NCBI GenBank assembly: GCA_958510825.1
Contig: OY294047.1
Coordinates: forward strand, 52,435,365 to 52,499,364
Length of the DNA stretch: 64,000 nucleotides
Origin: Brachypterus glaber
Lineage: Eukaryota; Arthropoda; Insecta; Coleoptera; Kateretidae
Reading direction: 5' to 3'
This document shows positions 19,876-31,097 of the stretch, piece by piece. Made by a program: the position numbers and the translations under genes. Each line of letters starts with the position of its first letter. Position 1 is the stretch's first letter. A model generated the notes under the pieces. The model made no database searches. It was not told where the DNA came from and saw nothing but the letters and a program-made list of their open reading frames with translations.

Positions 19876-20500
19876 TCCCTAGTAACATTGATCTTGGACA
19901 AGTTTCTTGACCAGAGTACTTGACAAAGTTCTTTGTAAAGAATTGGACAATTCTTGAGCAAGAGAATTAATCAATATTCTGTATCCAGACTTGGGCAAGA
20001 CTTTAGCAAGAGTCTAGAAGCAGAGCGTTTAGTAATACTGTCAAGTCTGTTCGTCAAATCTGTAGCAAGAATTTGACAAGATTCTTGGTCAAGAATCTTG
20101 ACCTAATCTTGCGCGAAAAACGCGTCCATGAGCGCGCACCTCTCCCTTCTTTCTCACTGGGACATGGGAAATATAGCACTTCAGTGGTTCTCATTTGAAA
20201 TCTCGTTTATAGACTGATCAACAAGAACGATTTGATCATGAGAGAACCAATAATTTTGCGAATTTAATTATTAATGAAAATAATGATAAAAAAATCGATT
20301 TCTTGTCAATTTTTCTTTATACATTCTTGCTCAAGACTTGTCCAAGAATCTTGACGATGTATCTGTAGCAATTCTTTGACAATTCTTGAGCATCTGTCGA
20401 CAGTATCTTGCGCCAGAATTTTTAAAATCTGGATGTAGTTACTTGATAAAGAATCTTGAGCCAGACTTGCTCAAGATTTGACAAAAATTGTTACTAGGGA
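19876..20500. mobile_element. Family BB element with CTTG/CAAG motif array
   Basis: Inverted ends TCCCTAGTAACA (left) and TCCCTAGTAACAATTTTTG (right, reverse complement). More than twenty CTTG or CAAG tetramers, mostly within TTCTTG(A/G)CAAGA-like words, fill both flanks, while the centre (20120-20310) lacks them. No open frame. No clear target duplication. Single copy here. Confidence 0.7.
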
Positions 20501-20785
20501 TGTAGCCTTGATGTAAGGTTGGTTTTAGTCTGTTTTTGCTTTTACTAAATTATTTGATTCTTCATTTAATTCTTTTGTCTAATTTGCAAGATATATTTGT
20601 CTTAAAATATATCTGAAGCTTTTACCTTTCTACAGTTTGTGTTTTTCTTAAAAGAAGTCATAGCAAACCTTTAGCTATTCTGTATTTCGATACGCTCCCA
20701 AATAACGGCGTATTGTTGTGAATTAATGTCTTAAATGATTAATATTGTTGGCGTTAATTAGGCAATCTCACTGTTATAAGAGCTG
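20501..20785. other. Unassigned spacer
   Basis: No gene or element ends recognised. Confidence 0.45.
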
Positions 20786-21310
20786 TAATAGTATATTCAA
20801 GTACTAGTTTCATAACATGCGTTTTTAGCCCACGAGTACAAGTTTAGAAAACGAGCCGCTTGCGGCGAGTTTTCTAAAGTACTAGTGCGCTTAAAAACGT
20901 GTTATGAAACGAGTGCTTTATACAATTTTTTCTATTTTGCTCTAAAATTAAAAAAAACTTACATTTCAATTGATGACTGATTTAGGGATTTTTTTTTTGG
21001 ATTGGCATTACAGTTTACACCATGTTTGAAATTCTAAGAACAAATTATATTTTGGTATATTTTATAGTCATCTCTTCTCTTTTTTACAATTAACCAAGCC
21101 ACAATTTTAACATGGTAAAATAACCTAAACACAAAATTTTGTAGAAAATTCAACTTTAAAGCGACATTGACATTTGCACGGAAAACGTCAAGCGTAGGCC
21201 AGGTCTGTTGCCAACCCAAAAGAACAAAAAGTACAGATCTCTTATGGGCCTATAAGAACACGCAAAATGCGTGTGATTATGAGCTTAGAAGAGTCGCAAA
21301 ATAGAAAAAG
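20786..21310 (+). mobile_element. Family P hairpin element, copy 1
   Basis: Begins TAATAGTATATT, then a long palindrome (20799-20915): TTTCATAACA/TGTTATGAAA, TTTAGAAAAC/GTTTTCTAAA, and a GA-flanked tip GCCGCTTGCGGC. The body opens near ATTTTTTCTATTTTGCTC and closes GAGTCGCAAAATAGAAAAAG. Other copies: 38773-39240, 41897-42424 and 59090-59614 (inverted). No coding frame. Confidence 0.85.
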
Positions 21311-21897
21311 AATATAAAAAGTCTACACGTTGTTCGAGTTATTAATTTAGCAGCAATTTAATTAAAGATTCTTCGTTGAAAATTTCGTGTAATCTACATT
21401 ATTCAATTAGGTAATCAGATGTTAAAGCGCGTTAATTTATAAGCATTCTACACCGGAAATTTGTTAAGAATTTATTAACGAAATTTATACTTACGAAATG
21501 AGCTCGTAATAAATATTTTTCGACGTTGAAGGATTTAACCTTACCTGAAAAAGAAAAAAAAAATAATTAGAGAAGATCATAAAACAACCTTTTCAATAAA
21601 TATTTTCATCATATTTTTATTTCCAACATGCAAATATGGTTGAAATATAAATAAAGAAAACCGCCATCCATTTTTCGAGTCTTATTTTATATCGAGACTT
21701 GGTTCGCAATGTGGCGAACATCAATGTTGGTCGAAATTAAGATTTAAATTTAAATCTAAGGTTGATTTTGATGTTGATTTAGGGAACCTACCCTCCTGGA
21801 TTATCATAAACAGTTCCGCTCGCAGCGCGCTGTTATCAAGTCATTCAGATTATTTGTAAAAAAATAAGGGTTAAATGCGAAAAATTTTGAACTGTAA
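21311..21897. other. Unassigned spacer
   Basis: AT-rich with a short patch of higher GC near 21650-21720. GATTTAAATTTAAATC palindrome at 21741-21757. No gene. Confidence 0.45.
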
Positions 21898-22316
21898 TGG
21901 AAATTTCTCCCGTTAGATTAGACAGGGACAAAAGTTCTACCCAAAAAGGATAGAAGACATACATACACTCCCACTTCCACCCAACCAAACAAATTCTGTA
22001 TTTGTTCTTTGTTGAACAAACACAATATTTACTTGGCCCGGGCGAAAAGTGTAAATATATTACTTTTATTAAAGAAATTACTGGCGCCATCTAAATTTCA
22101 GTAGAATTATCTCATTTTACAGATTCGCATTAGCTATGTTCGTTCGTGCCGCTCACTACTACACTTTCCGGCCAACCAAATAAATAATGTATTTGTTGTA
22201 TGAAAAACAAATACAGTATTTATTTGTTTGGCTGGAAAGTGTAACACAAATGAGATAGAGATAGGGTAGACGTATTTTGTTTCATAATTCTAGTTGTAGA
22301 GAGCTCCATTAAGGAC
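21898..22316 (+). repeat. Repeat GG, copy 1, with two palindromes
   Basis: About 415 bp, matching 34357-34762 in inverted orientation end to end. It contains two related imperfect palindromes: 21965-22052 (ACACTCCCACTTCCACCCAA ... GGCGAAAAGTGT) and 22161-22242 (ACACTTTCCGGCCAACCAAA ... GGCTGGAAAGTGT). No frame; ends not otherwise classifiable. Confidence 0.75.
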
Positions 22317-22823
22317 TATCGCTAGATAAAGATATATAACCCTAGTCCTTTGCAGGCTCTTTTGACTAAATCTAGTACTTCTCTGGAATGCTGTAGATAC
22401 ACCATTATTCTAGTGAGCGCGCGATAGCATTTTGGGAGAGCAGTTTGACTATATATTCATAGAAAGTTCATAGCCTTGATTTGTGATTTTTGTGCGAGAG
22501 TACATTACACGCGGTAAACACACACTGTACGTGTTGTAGAGCAATTGAATACTAATTACTGACTGAAATTGGTTCGTTGAACAATACCATTCGAAGGTCA
22601 AGCGCCAGAAAATAATCAAATATATATAAAGACAAAAAATGATTCTAGAAACCCAAATAAGAAAAATTTAATAAAATTATTAAAATTGTTATTAATTTTA
22701 AGAAAATGAGGGAAGATTAAAGATTATTATTCCAATTTCACATTAACAGTGCAATTATGAATAAATAAAACTCTTGTACACATGTAATTTCCAGCTTTAT
22801 TAAAATTAATAGTTATTTATATA
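22317..22823. other. Unassigned spacer
   Basis: No gene or recurring element; AT-rich toward 22650-22810. Confidence 0.5.
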
Positions 22824-23422
22824 ACAAGGGACTAAACTGGCTGTTTTAGTCCCGCTGCAATAGTGTTTCCTGAGCGAGCGTAGCGAGCGAGGGAAACATA
22901 AATGCAAGGGACTAAAACAGCCAAGTTTAGTCCTGAGGTATATGCACTATTTTTTGCAGGACCAAACATAATTTGGGTAGGTAGATAAAATTAAAATTAA
23001 AAACCACGCGTCTAAAATCGGTTGTTTTATTTTCGTAATTTAATCAAGATGCCTGTAAATTGCGAAAAGTCAGTTTCATGGCTATCGCGATTTTTATTGT
23101 TTTTTAATATGGTTGACACAAACGTCAAAAAAATGGACGAAGATGATAAATTTTAAGTTATGTATAAATTGTTATAACAATGTTATTTTTAAAGGTTTTC
23201 TTTGTTAAAATCAAATAAATTGGTTTGAATCGCTAATTTATTACAAAACACCACCAAACCTAATTTTTGAACCAGCAAAGCACATAATAGGTATAATATT
23301 TTAATATTATCAAGGTTGCCGTGATTTTTATTCCATATGCAAATATATGGAGAAAAATGGCAAGTTTAGTCCCGAAAATGAAAGCGTAAAATTAGGCTTT
23401 AGTCTTGGTCGTGCAAAAATTA
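22824..23422 (+). mobile_element. Family Q hairpin element, copy 2
   Basis: As Q1, with the same palindrome and tip (GCGTAGC at 22878-22884), the same body ends and the same ATGGACGAAGATGATAAATT micro-frame (23133). It is preceded by TTAATAGTTATTTATATAAC, like the outer edge of family R. A 10-bp insertion (ATATGCAAAT) near 23336 distinguishes it. Confidence 0.75.
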
Positions 23423-23689
23423 AGTTAACTTATTAAAACACACAAAGCATTTAGTAAAACCAAATCTCCAAAGCCCCTATTTCTAATACCAACAACTTTT
23501 TGTTTGTATTAAATTCTATAAAAAGTTAAACATTTAGAGTCTCGTATCCTCTATAAAATATAGAGGTTTTCTTATCAGAGATCGGTGCCCTCATAATACG
23601 GTAAATTTTATACTGGGTTATACCCACTGGGTATTAAAAATACGACAGTACATAATAAAAAATTACAAAATCAGTTTTTCAATATTTAA

Positions 23690-24336
23690 ACTAGATGAAA
23701 CGTTGCAAGCACCCTGTCAAAACATCGGCACTATTGTACACTAGAGCCATCTAGTTTGCAAATTTCAATCTAGGTGTTTTGTTTGATTTTAAATTCCGTA
23801 TCTTTAAAACATTATATTCTATAACTGTATATAACATTTTTTATAGGGCTTAAAAAGAGCTTTTATTTAAAATATAATTTTTTAAAAACAATGCGTTTTA
23901 GGAAAACGTTTTAGGAAAACGTTGTTTATAACATTTTTTGACCAATTTAAAATTATCTTTTATATAAGTGCTAAATTAACCAAATACAATAATAATTGCC
24001 TTAATTATAAACAAAAAACGCTAAAAATAGGAGTTATACCTTATTTTTACCCCCTTACCCCCAATCGTTTACCCCCAAAATCTAATCAGCTCTTCGGAAT
24101 ACGATAAGAAACAATATGCAAAAAACCGCAAATCGATATCTCATGTAGAAATGGAGTTAGAGAGTTTACACCCAGACAGACAGACAGACAGACAGACGAA
24201 AAAAGTTTTTTACTGATTTCGACTCAGAATGGTCTAAAACGTCGAGAAATGTGAAAAAAACGTGGTCAAAGATTATGACTTTTCGGCGAAGATTTCAATA
24301 CATCGGCACTATTAGTAGCACTAAGTGCCGATGTAA
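23690..24336 (+). mobile_element. Family C element, copy 3 (647 bp)
   Basis: Starts ACTAGATGAAACG and ends AAGTGCCGATGTAA with an intact terminal hairpin. About 50 bp present in C1/C2 are deleted near 23885. It carries a longer CAGACAGACAGACAGACAG tract (24174-24196). Confidence 0.8.
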
Positions 24337-24514
24337 AAAGTTTGTACGGTGTTATTAAAAGAACTTTAGAATATTTATTTTTTTTATGTGCATCTCATAT
24401 GATGTTTAAAAGAAAAACTTAGACCGTTAACATTTTCAAATTGACTTCATTTGCATTAGGAAATTTAAAAATTTTACGTATTGACGCCCTCGCCAAAATT
24501 GTAAATTAAGAATC

Positions 24515-24848
24515 ATAGTTATTTATGGTACTATTGGGTAAAGTAAGATATTGCCCATAAGAAAATTAACCGAGGCGTCAGCCAAGCAGGTTAATTTTCG
24601 AGAGGGCAATATCGGTTTACCCATGAGTGCTATACAAGGTTTTATCCAATAAATAGCTTAGAAATTCATATTTTTATTAAAAAGTTTAATGACATTTACA
24701 AGAAAATTATTTGACAAGTGACAGTTGAGTGAATAAAATAAATAATTATCCACTCAATAAAGTAAAAGCCACGGGGGGTTATTATTGAGTTTATTTATTT
24801 AAAATAAAGCTGATAATTGTCTCATTATCTGTATGTATTGGATAAAGA
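24515..24848 (+). mobile_element. Family R hairpin element, copy 1
   Basis: Edge ATAGTTATTTATGGTACTA, then a palindrome (24535-24623): GGGTAAAGTAAGATATTGCC / GGCAATATCGGTTTACCC, GAAAATTAACC/GGTTAATTTTC, tip GGCGTCAGCC. The body is bounded by TTTATCCAATAAATAGC and the inverse of TTTATCCAATACATACAG. R2 and R4 are inverted copies; R3 lacks the hairpin tip. Confidence 0.8.
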
Positions 24849-25604
24849 ATATTTTTCATCCACGGCTTATAAATCACGGGTCTATAAAAATAAACTCTTT
24901 AAACTGTGAAATGGTCGCGGATAGAATACTATTAGTCCAGTCAATAATCAATGTAAATTGCAATAAATGTACACGGGCTGATGTTTTAAAGTGTAGTTGT
25001 TGATGGTAGCAGCACACTGCTGTTAGTTTTTCACCGGTTGATTTGCGTAAGAGGTGTCCGCTTTCTTGAATTAAATTTTTATTTAATAAGAAACGTGATT
25101 GTTTACTCTTTCAAAATTGACGTTGAGGAGAAGATCATAAGGTCATTAATTTAGACGTTTTAATGTTATTTGAAAAATTTACTAAAAAAATACAGCAACA
25201 GGTGTTGGATAAAACATTTTTCGGTACAAGTGAATATAGTGATTATATTTTTACCACTAAAAAATGGTCCTGAGACCCCTGGAAGGTCCATGTGAGTCCG
25301 TGGGTCAACTCACTAGTATCGTAAATAACTATAAACTCTGCTTGCAATGCTCTGTCGTGCCTCCACTATAAAAAACTTAAACGAAGATATTAACGAGTCT
25401 TTCATTTATTTACGGCCCTTAGGGAGAAAGCCGGGAAACTCATAGGAAGCTTATTTTTTGCTGACCCAACTGCGGCGAGTAATAAAGAGACCAATTTTAT
25501 CGATTTTCACGGAAACTCTTTTATTAAATGTATGCAGAGACCACTTTATAAATTTGGAATCAGCCACAAGGAAAATTTCTTCGCTACGCTTTCAATTATA
25601 TATC
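24849..25604. other. Spacer between two R ends, contains HH copy 2
   Basis: HH repeat at 24945-25080 (TGTAAATTGCAATAAATGTA to GATTTGCGTAAGAGGTGTCC). A less AT-rich patch at 25250-25450 contains no recognised gene; the 65-codon frame at 25458-25655 runs into an R fragment. Confidence 0.45.
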
Positions 25605-25655
25605 TCGAAAATTAACCTGCTTGGCTCATGGGCAATATCTTACTTTACCCACTAA
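25605..25655 (-). repeat. Family R fragment, inverted
   Basis: CGAAAATTAACCTGCTTGGC then ATGGGCAATATCTTACTTTA and CCCACTA: one hairpin arm of family R in the opposite orientation to R1, so 24515-25655 is bracketed by inverted R ends. Confidence 0.7.
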
Positions 25656-26289
25656 CAATTTATATTCGGGTAAATATAAATAGTACATTCTTGGAAAAAA
25701 GTTTAACCTAAACTTCCTAAATTACCTTACCTAATACACTTTTAAACGAGTTAAAGAAAATTATATTAAATTCATAACTTTTTAACAAAAATGTATTGTT
25801 TCCAGTTGAAAGTAGAAAATTTTGTTCCACCAATAGAATGCTAAAGCAGTTATTAAAAGGATAAAAGGATAAAAAAGTCCTAATGTAACTTTCCATAATT
25901 TTAAAACAATTTGCATTCGTATGTTCGGAATTTTAAAACTTTTTCATCGGAATAGACTCGGCGAAAAGTTCCGTTTTACTTTTAACTTTTTTCTTCTTCT
26001 TTTTAATTTAATATACATTTTACATATATGTAAAGTATATATACTTTATTATCTATATAGAAGTCTTGTTTAGGTTACAAGTTACAACATATTATTCGCC
26101 GTGTCTGAATTAGAACGCAGTAACTAATGCCTAAAGCGTATTATGCTGCTCTCGTTTGAATTCCCCTCAGACGGAGTTACGCGAGCAGCACCCGAATCGG
26201 TATGATCCTCGCTTCTTAGAACACTTTCGCAAATGAGTCACTGCAGTATATTTCAGGCACGGATAATAGGGTGAGTTTAAATCAAAACC
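25656..26289. other. Unassigned spacer
   Basis: Mostly AT-rich. 26090-26270 is richer in GC and includes GCTGCTCTCG ... CGCGAGCAGC, a short inverted pair. No coding evidence. Confidence 0.45.
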
Positions 26290-26770
26290 AGCTGAACAGT
26301 TGCAAGCACCTTGTCAAAACATCAGCACTAGGTATTAATTTGAAACGTTATGAAATAGGAAGTTGTGCGAATAGGCAACCATTAATACACCTGCGTGTTG
26401 CATAATTTGTTAAAGTTTGAAAGTCTGTATCTCCAAAACGTTATATTCTAGGAAAAACTGTGTAAAACATTTTTTGTAGGGCTTAAAAAGAGCTTTCATT
26501 TGAAATACAATTTTTTGAAATCGGTTTATAAATAAGTGAGTTATGCTAAAAAAAAACATTTTACGGCGTTAAACGCTAATGTCCCGAAAACAATGTATTT
26601 TAGGAAAAAATAGTTTATCACATTTTTTGAGCAATTTTAAAAATTCTATTATATAAGTACTAAATTAATAAAATACAATAATAATTAACTTAATTATAAC
26701 AAAAAAAAAAAAACTAAAAATAGGCTTTTTTACGTAATTTTAATTACTTGTAAACTTATACACGTCGAAA
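26290..26770 (+). mobile_element. Family C, old diverged copy 4
   Basis: GTTGCAAGCACCTTGTCAAA, then GGGCTTAAAAAGAGCTTTCA and AATTTTTTGAAATCGG, follow C1-C3 at clearly lower identity, with insertions and both ends lost. It shows the family had an earlier burst than the nearly identical C1-C3. Confidence 0.75.
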
Positions 26771-27470
26771 TGTTAGTTTTTTTCAGTGTCTTTGTATTTT
26801 CTCAAATTTTTCTGCAAAATACTACTTTAGGGATATCGCGCATTTCCTAAAATTGCATGCAGGGTTAGTATAAAGTAAAGAATCTTTTTTGTTCGCAGCA
26901 GTATTTTTTCTGTGTATTCGCATAAAAATAATTTCTTAAATCTGACCCTAAATAAAATTTTATTTCGTTCGTGTATTCTATATTAAAAGGCAGAACTTTC
27001 TGCCAGATTAATGGCACTGGTCAAAAAAACGAGGCGATTTGGCACGTGTATTCAATGACCCGGTCAATAACAACTTTTAAAGCAGAAAAAGTTCACATTT
27101 TAATAATAATATAGGTCGGTGAATTATACGAAAGAGGTCGTTTTGAAATTTAAATGTAAAAGTCCAGGAAAATGGTTCAGATTTTTTTCAGTAAAACTTT
27201 GATGTCCGTAAATAATTATGAAAGAAAATATTAGTGGCATATCGGAGGAGAAAATTAGAAAAAAAGTCAGAGCCAGAGTCGACTTCCCCCTCGATCCGCA
27301 CGGGTGAAGGGGTAAAAGGGCTCTTCAATATACATTATATTGAGTTTATTCCTACTAACAAAATAATCGATTAATAATCTATAGTTAATGATTAATCATC
27401 TCTCCTTTAATTAATAACTAACAAATTTGAGAAGAATAGAAAAGAAGGCATGTCCAATTAGTTTTCGAAA
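26771..27470. other. Unassigned spacer
   Basis: No gene. GGGTGAAGGGGTAAAAGGG near 27300 resembles a string at 61333 in the family F region. Confidence 0.45.
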
Positions 27471-27540
27471 GGGAGTCTCGGTAGCTCAGTTGGTAGAGCG
27501 CCAGGCCGGAAACCGTGGAGACTGTAACCTGACTTTTTTT
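27471..27540 (+). tRNA. tRNA-like sequence, probable SINE head or tRNA relic
   Basis: GGTAGCTCAGTTGGTAGAGC is a textbook A box / D arm, followed by a worn anticodon arm (CCAGGCCGGAAACC) and then GTGGAGACTGTAACCTGAC and a T7 run. The T arm and B box (GGTTCGA) are missing, so it is not a functional tRNA. The T run could end a pol III transcript. The anticodon cannot be assigned safely. Confidence 0.55.
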
Positions 27541-27787
27541 TCTAATTAGCATCTCTAGAGTTGAAAATGCAATTTTCTTATAAGTTTAGAACATTTTTTA
27601 CTCATAATCATATAAAATATAAAATATTCCGAAAATAGTTACACTTAAACAAATGTTTGGTTACGTTGTTCCCAATAATAATCATAGCGCGCTATCTATG
27701 AGGTAAAGACTAAAGCCAAAACAGGTTAGAAAAGAGCTCTTTTCTGCCATTGGTTAAAAAAAGGTAACTTGTTGTAAAAATGATATA

Positions 27788-28161
27788 CAGGGTGATCAAT
27801 AACTGGCATGCCAAAATTTAAGAGGTGATTCTACATCCAAAAATAAAAAAAAATCCTATAAAGGTTGTAAAAATATAGATTTCTTGAGTAAAAATACATA
27901 AAAAAATGTCATATAGTGTAACACTGTCGAAGAAACCGTTAAAAAAATGCAATTAAGGGGAAGTAACATTTTGTGCCACCAAAAACATTACTTTTTAAAA
28001 GGCTATTACTCCTTTAATATTAAATTTAGATGTTTTGGAGAAGGATACTTTTTGCTCAGTTTAAAATGAAGAATCCCCTTGAAGCATTAAAATTTTATAA
28101 ATGCTTTTTTTTGTTCCCCATTCAATCACCTCCTAAATTTTGGCATGCCAGTTACTGATCA
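27788..28161 (+). mobile_element. Family U MITE, copy 1 (deletion derivative)
   Basis: Left end CAGGGTGATCAATAACTGG after TA. The right end mirrors it (CCAGTTACTGATCA) but lacks the final CCCTG. TIR about 40 bp. The interior (GTAACATTTTGTGCCACCAA etc.) matches U2 at 35695-36427, which is about twice as long. Confidence 0.8.
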
Positions 28162-28189
28162 CGCAACTTTTTATAATGCATAAAATAGC

Positions 28190-28510
28190 TATTTTCCTAA
28201 CAAGTGCGGAAAAGCCTCTTTACGCATGCGTTAGGAACAATACTTTTCCTACTTTTCCTACTATTTTATCAAATAAATCGAAATAAATCTTATTTTTATA
28301 ATTTTTCAATAACAAAAAATCAATTAACAGGTAAAAAATTTAAGCATTTTTACAATATTATGAATAAATATAACAAGAATAACACTACGCAATTAAGAAA
28401 TTAAACAATATTTATGCATGCGGAAAAGGCTTTCTTTCCACACCCATATGCGTGCGGAAGAGTGATCTTTCCGCACGCTCGTAGGAAAAGGATATTTTAC
28501 TGTACGATTG
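28190..28510. repeat. Region with GTGCGG/CGCAC hairpins
   Basis: TTCCTAACAAGTGCG pairs with CGCATGCGTTAGGAA (28193-28235). A second set, GCGTGCGGAAGAGTGATCTT / TCCGCACGCTCGTAGGAA, lies at 28430-28490. This resembles ends of a hairpin-type element, but bounds are unclear. The 84-codon frame here has no motif. Confidence 0.45.
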
Positions 28511-29039
28511 TGAATAAAATATTTTTCAGCACTAACATAACACCCATTTCTTCAATCGTTGGTAAACTTTTATTAAAAATAAGGGAATTTTTTGTAAATG
28601 AAAGTACTGTAATAATACTTATTAAATTTGTTTTAATATCCATAGTTTACATTTCAAAAAATATTTAAAGGTATTAAAAAAAACAGAATTTATTCGCAAT
28701 TCTCCTGGACCATAGGGACACTGACTCTCTCTACTTTATTATACATATTTCGTGTTACTCCGACATAAATTTATTTAAATATTCCTAATATTTAAATAAG
28801 TAATATAAAATGCAAAAAATTGGTCAGTGATATAATAAACTGTTGAAATGAAATTGAGTTTTAAAACTTAAATTTTAAGTGGTTTATTATAATATGCAGT
28901 AATTTTAATATATAAATATTACTTTATTCAAAAAAAAAGTTTTAGGAGCTATTTTAGGATTCGTGCTTCATGCGTTAATAAAAAAATTAAAAAAAAATTG
29001 GCCCAGGGTTTACATCTCCAGAAGCCGTTAACTTTTGTG
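28511..29039. other. Unassigned AT-rich spacer
   Basis: No gene or recurring element. Confidence 0.5.
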
Positions 29040-29440
29040 GACCGTGTTTTTTTGACATCTTTTGATTTGATTTTATTTTTTCTTAAGTCTTACGTCTTAC
29101 TACAAGTGAAAAACTTCTTTGAAAAAAATCGTTTTTACCCCATTTTACCCTTTTACCCCAATCCGATTTTTACCAAGAACAATCTCAGCCTAGAACTTTG
29201 AATAATCATCCTGTGGTCCAAATTTTAAGTCTTTAGCCCGAAGCGTTCTTGACTTATCGTGGTCACCAATTTCCCGGACACACAGACTGACAGACCGACA
29301 GACACAATTTTTTTTTTGACGGAAATCATATTTTTTGGATATAAAACGTTCAGAAGCGTAAAAAAAGCAATTAAAATATTTCAATTTGTTTTTACTAACG
29401 CAAGACTTTCCTTGAGGAAAGTAAAAGTTATAGGGGCGAG
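29040..29440 (-). repeat. Family F segment, copy 3 (diverged)
   Basis: Minus-strand CACGATAAGTCAAGAACGCT and GACTTAAAATTTGGACCAC correspond to the F core at 17700 and 61145. A GACTGACAGACCGACAGACA tract follows. Ends undefined. Confidence 0.55.
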
Positions 29441-29517
29441 CAACCTTTGAAAAACACCCGGTTTAATCTTTGTTTAAAAATGTGTAACCTATTACTGAGC
29501 TAACAACCCACAAAGTT

Positions 29518-30257
29518 ACACTCAGAAAATGTCATTGTAATTTTAATACTAAATTTTATTTGTTAATACATATTTGGTATTTATATTGTCACCATTGGTA
29601 TTTAATACTTTACTTGTGATATTAAATACTGCAATGTGTGTATTATATACAAAATGTTGTCATACTAACATATAGACCGTGCTGGTACATTTGGATCCCC
29701 ACGCAACATGTGTTTATTAATACTGTAACATTTGGTAAATTATATCACAGTTATAGTTTGGTGTACTTTAAGTTGTAGTTGTTGTGTTATTGATCTAGTT
29801 TAAAGTATGTTACAGTATTCAGACAAATTAACAATCGGTAAATAACACCAAAATTTTGATTAGTAATAATATAAACATTGCAATTACACACTGATAAAAT
29901 AATCGATCTTTTTTTACTTTTCTGTGTATTATTACTAATCAAAATTTTGGTATTATTTACCGATTGTTATTTTACTAAATACTCTAACATACTTTAAACT
30001 AGAGCAATAACACAACAACTACAACTTGAAGTATACTAAACTATAACTGTGATATAATCTACCAAATGTTACAGTATTAATAAACACATGTTGCACGGTC
30101 TCTATGTTAGTATGACAACATTTTGTATACAATACACACATTGCAGTATTTAATATAACAAGTAAAGTATTAAATACCAATGCTGGCGATATAAATAAAA
30201 AATATGTATTAACAAATAACATTCAGTATTAAAAATAAAACGAAATTTTCTGAGTGT
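29518..30257. mobile_element. Family D long palindrome, copy 2 (740 bp)
   Basis: Outer ends ACACTCAGAAAAT and ATTTTCTGAGTGT. Arms of about 330-360 bp (to about 29873 and from about 29930) surround a centre of about 58 bp (ATAAACATTGCAATTACACA onward). The right arm lacks about 23 bp (the GTGGGGATCCAAATG segment) present in the left. Flanking TA is possible (29517-29518, 30257-30258). Confidence 0.9.
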
Positions 30258-30607
30258 ATGATAATTTTAAAGCATAACAAGAAACTTCTCTTATAAATTT
30301 GTCGTTAAATGCTCTCCTGTTACTTTAAAGATAGTGCTAAAATAGGATAATGTGTGTAATTTCCAGAAATACCAACCTTACAACGCGAAACTAACGCAAA
30401 ACTAAGGCGGTATTATTGCCAATTTGCGGTGCTCAGACAGTCTTAATGACAGAGTTTATGGCACCAAAATGGCGAAAAAGTGATTATATGCTTAGCAAAT
30501 TGCTCTTGGATTGTTTATCATTTAGAATTACATTTATACAAATATTGCCCTATTGTTGTAATTTGTAGGTAAAATTAATAAAGTAATAACTTTAAAAATA
30601 CCAAATT
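30258..30607. other. Unassigned spacer
   Basis: No gene or recurring element. Confidence 0.5.
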
Positions 30608-30608
30608 A

Positions 30609-31095
30609 TAGTCCGTCCAATTATGCAAGATAGTAGTTTAAAATTCCCGCGATTTTTAATCTTCATCATTGGTTAAAAAGTCGTACCTCTTAACATATAA
30701 AATATTGTGACATTTTTTGTCCATGACAATGATTGACGGTCGTTCAAGCTAATAAAAGAAGAGAAAGTTACATAAAAAAATGGGTATACTTAATGTTATT
30801 TTGTATGGTATTGAAAAAGGTACTTTTTTGGTTTATTCTTCATAAACTCACACTAAATTAGCATATTCTACATATTGTACAAACGTAAATTATATTGAAC
30901 AACAGGAAAACGTCAAATTTTTAGGTTACAATTACAACTTAAGGCCTATCCAGAGGTTCGCATAACAACCATTAAAAGATACATGACGACACATCAAGCC
31001 AATCGCATTCTTATGTACTATGCTTGTTATGCGAGTCTTTGGATAGGCCCTTTCCAGGAAAACAACCGACAGCTGTTAAATTTTTGATACGGGTG
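30609..31095 (+). mobile_element. Family G MITE, copy 2 (right end lost)
   Basis: TA then TAGTCCGTCCAATTATGC. It follows G3/G4 through the internal stem (GGCCTATCCAGAGG ... TCTTTGGATAGGCC) to GTTAAATTTTTGATAC, then is replaced by the tandem repeat at 31098. Confidence 0.8.
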
Positions 31096-31097
31096 TT

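Noticed and set aside
24174..24196. CAGA/GACA tracts as CRISPR-like or satellite arrays
   Set aside because: Short microsatellite tracts internal to transposon families; no spacer structure.
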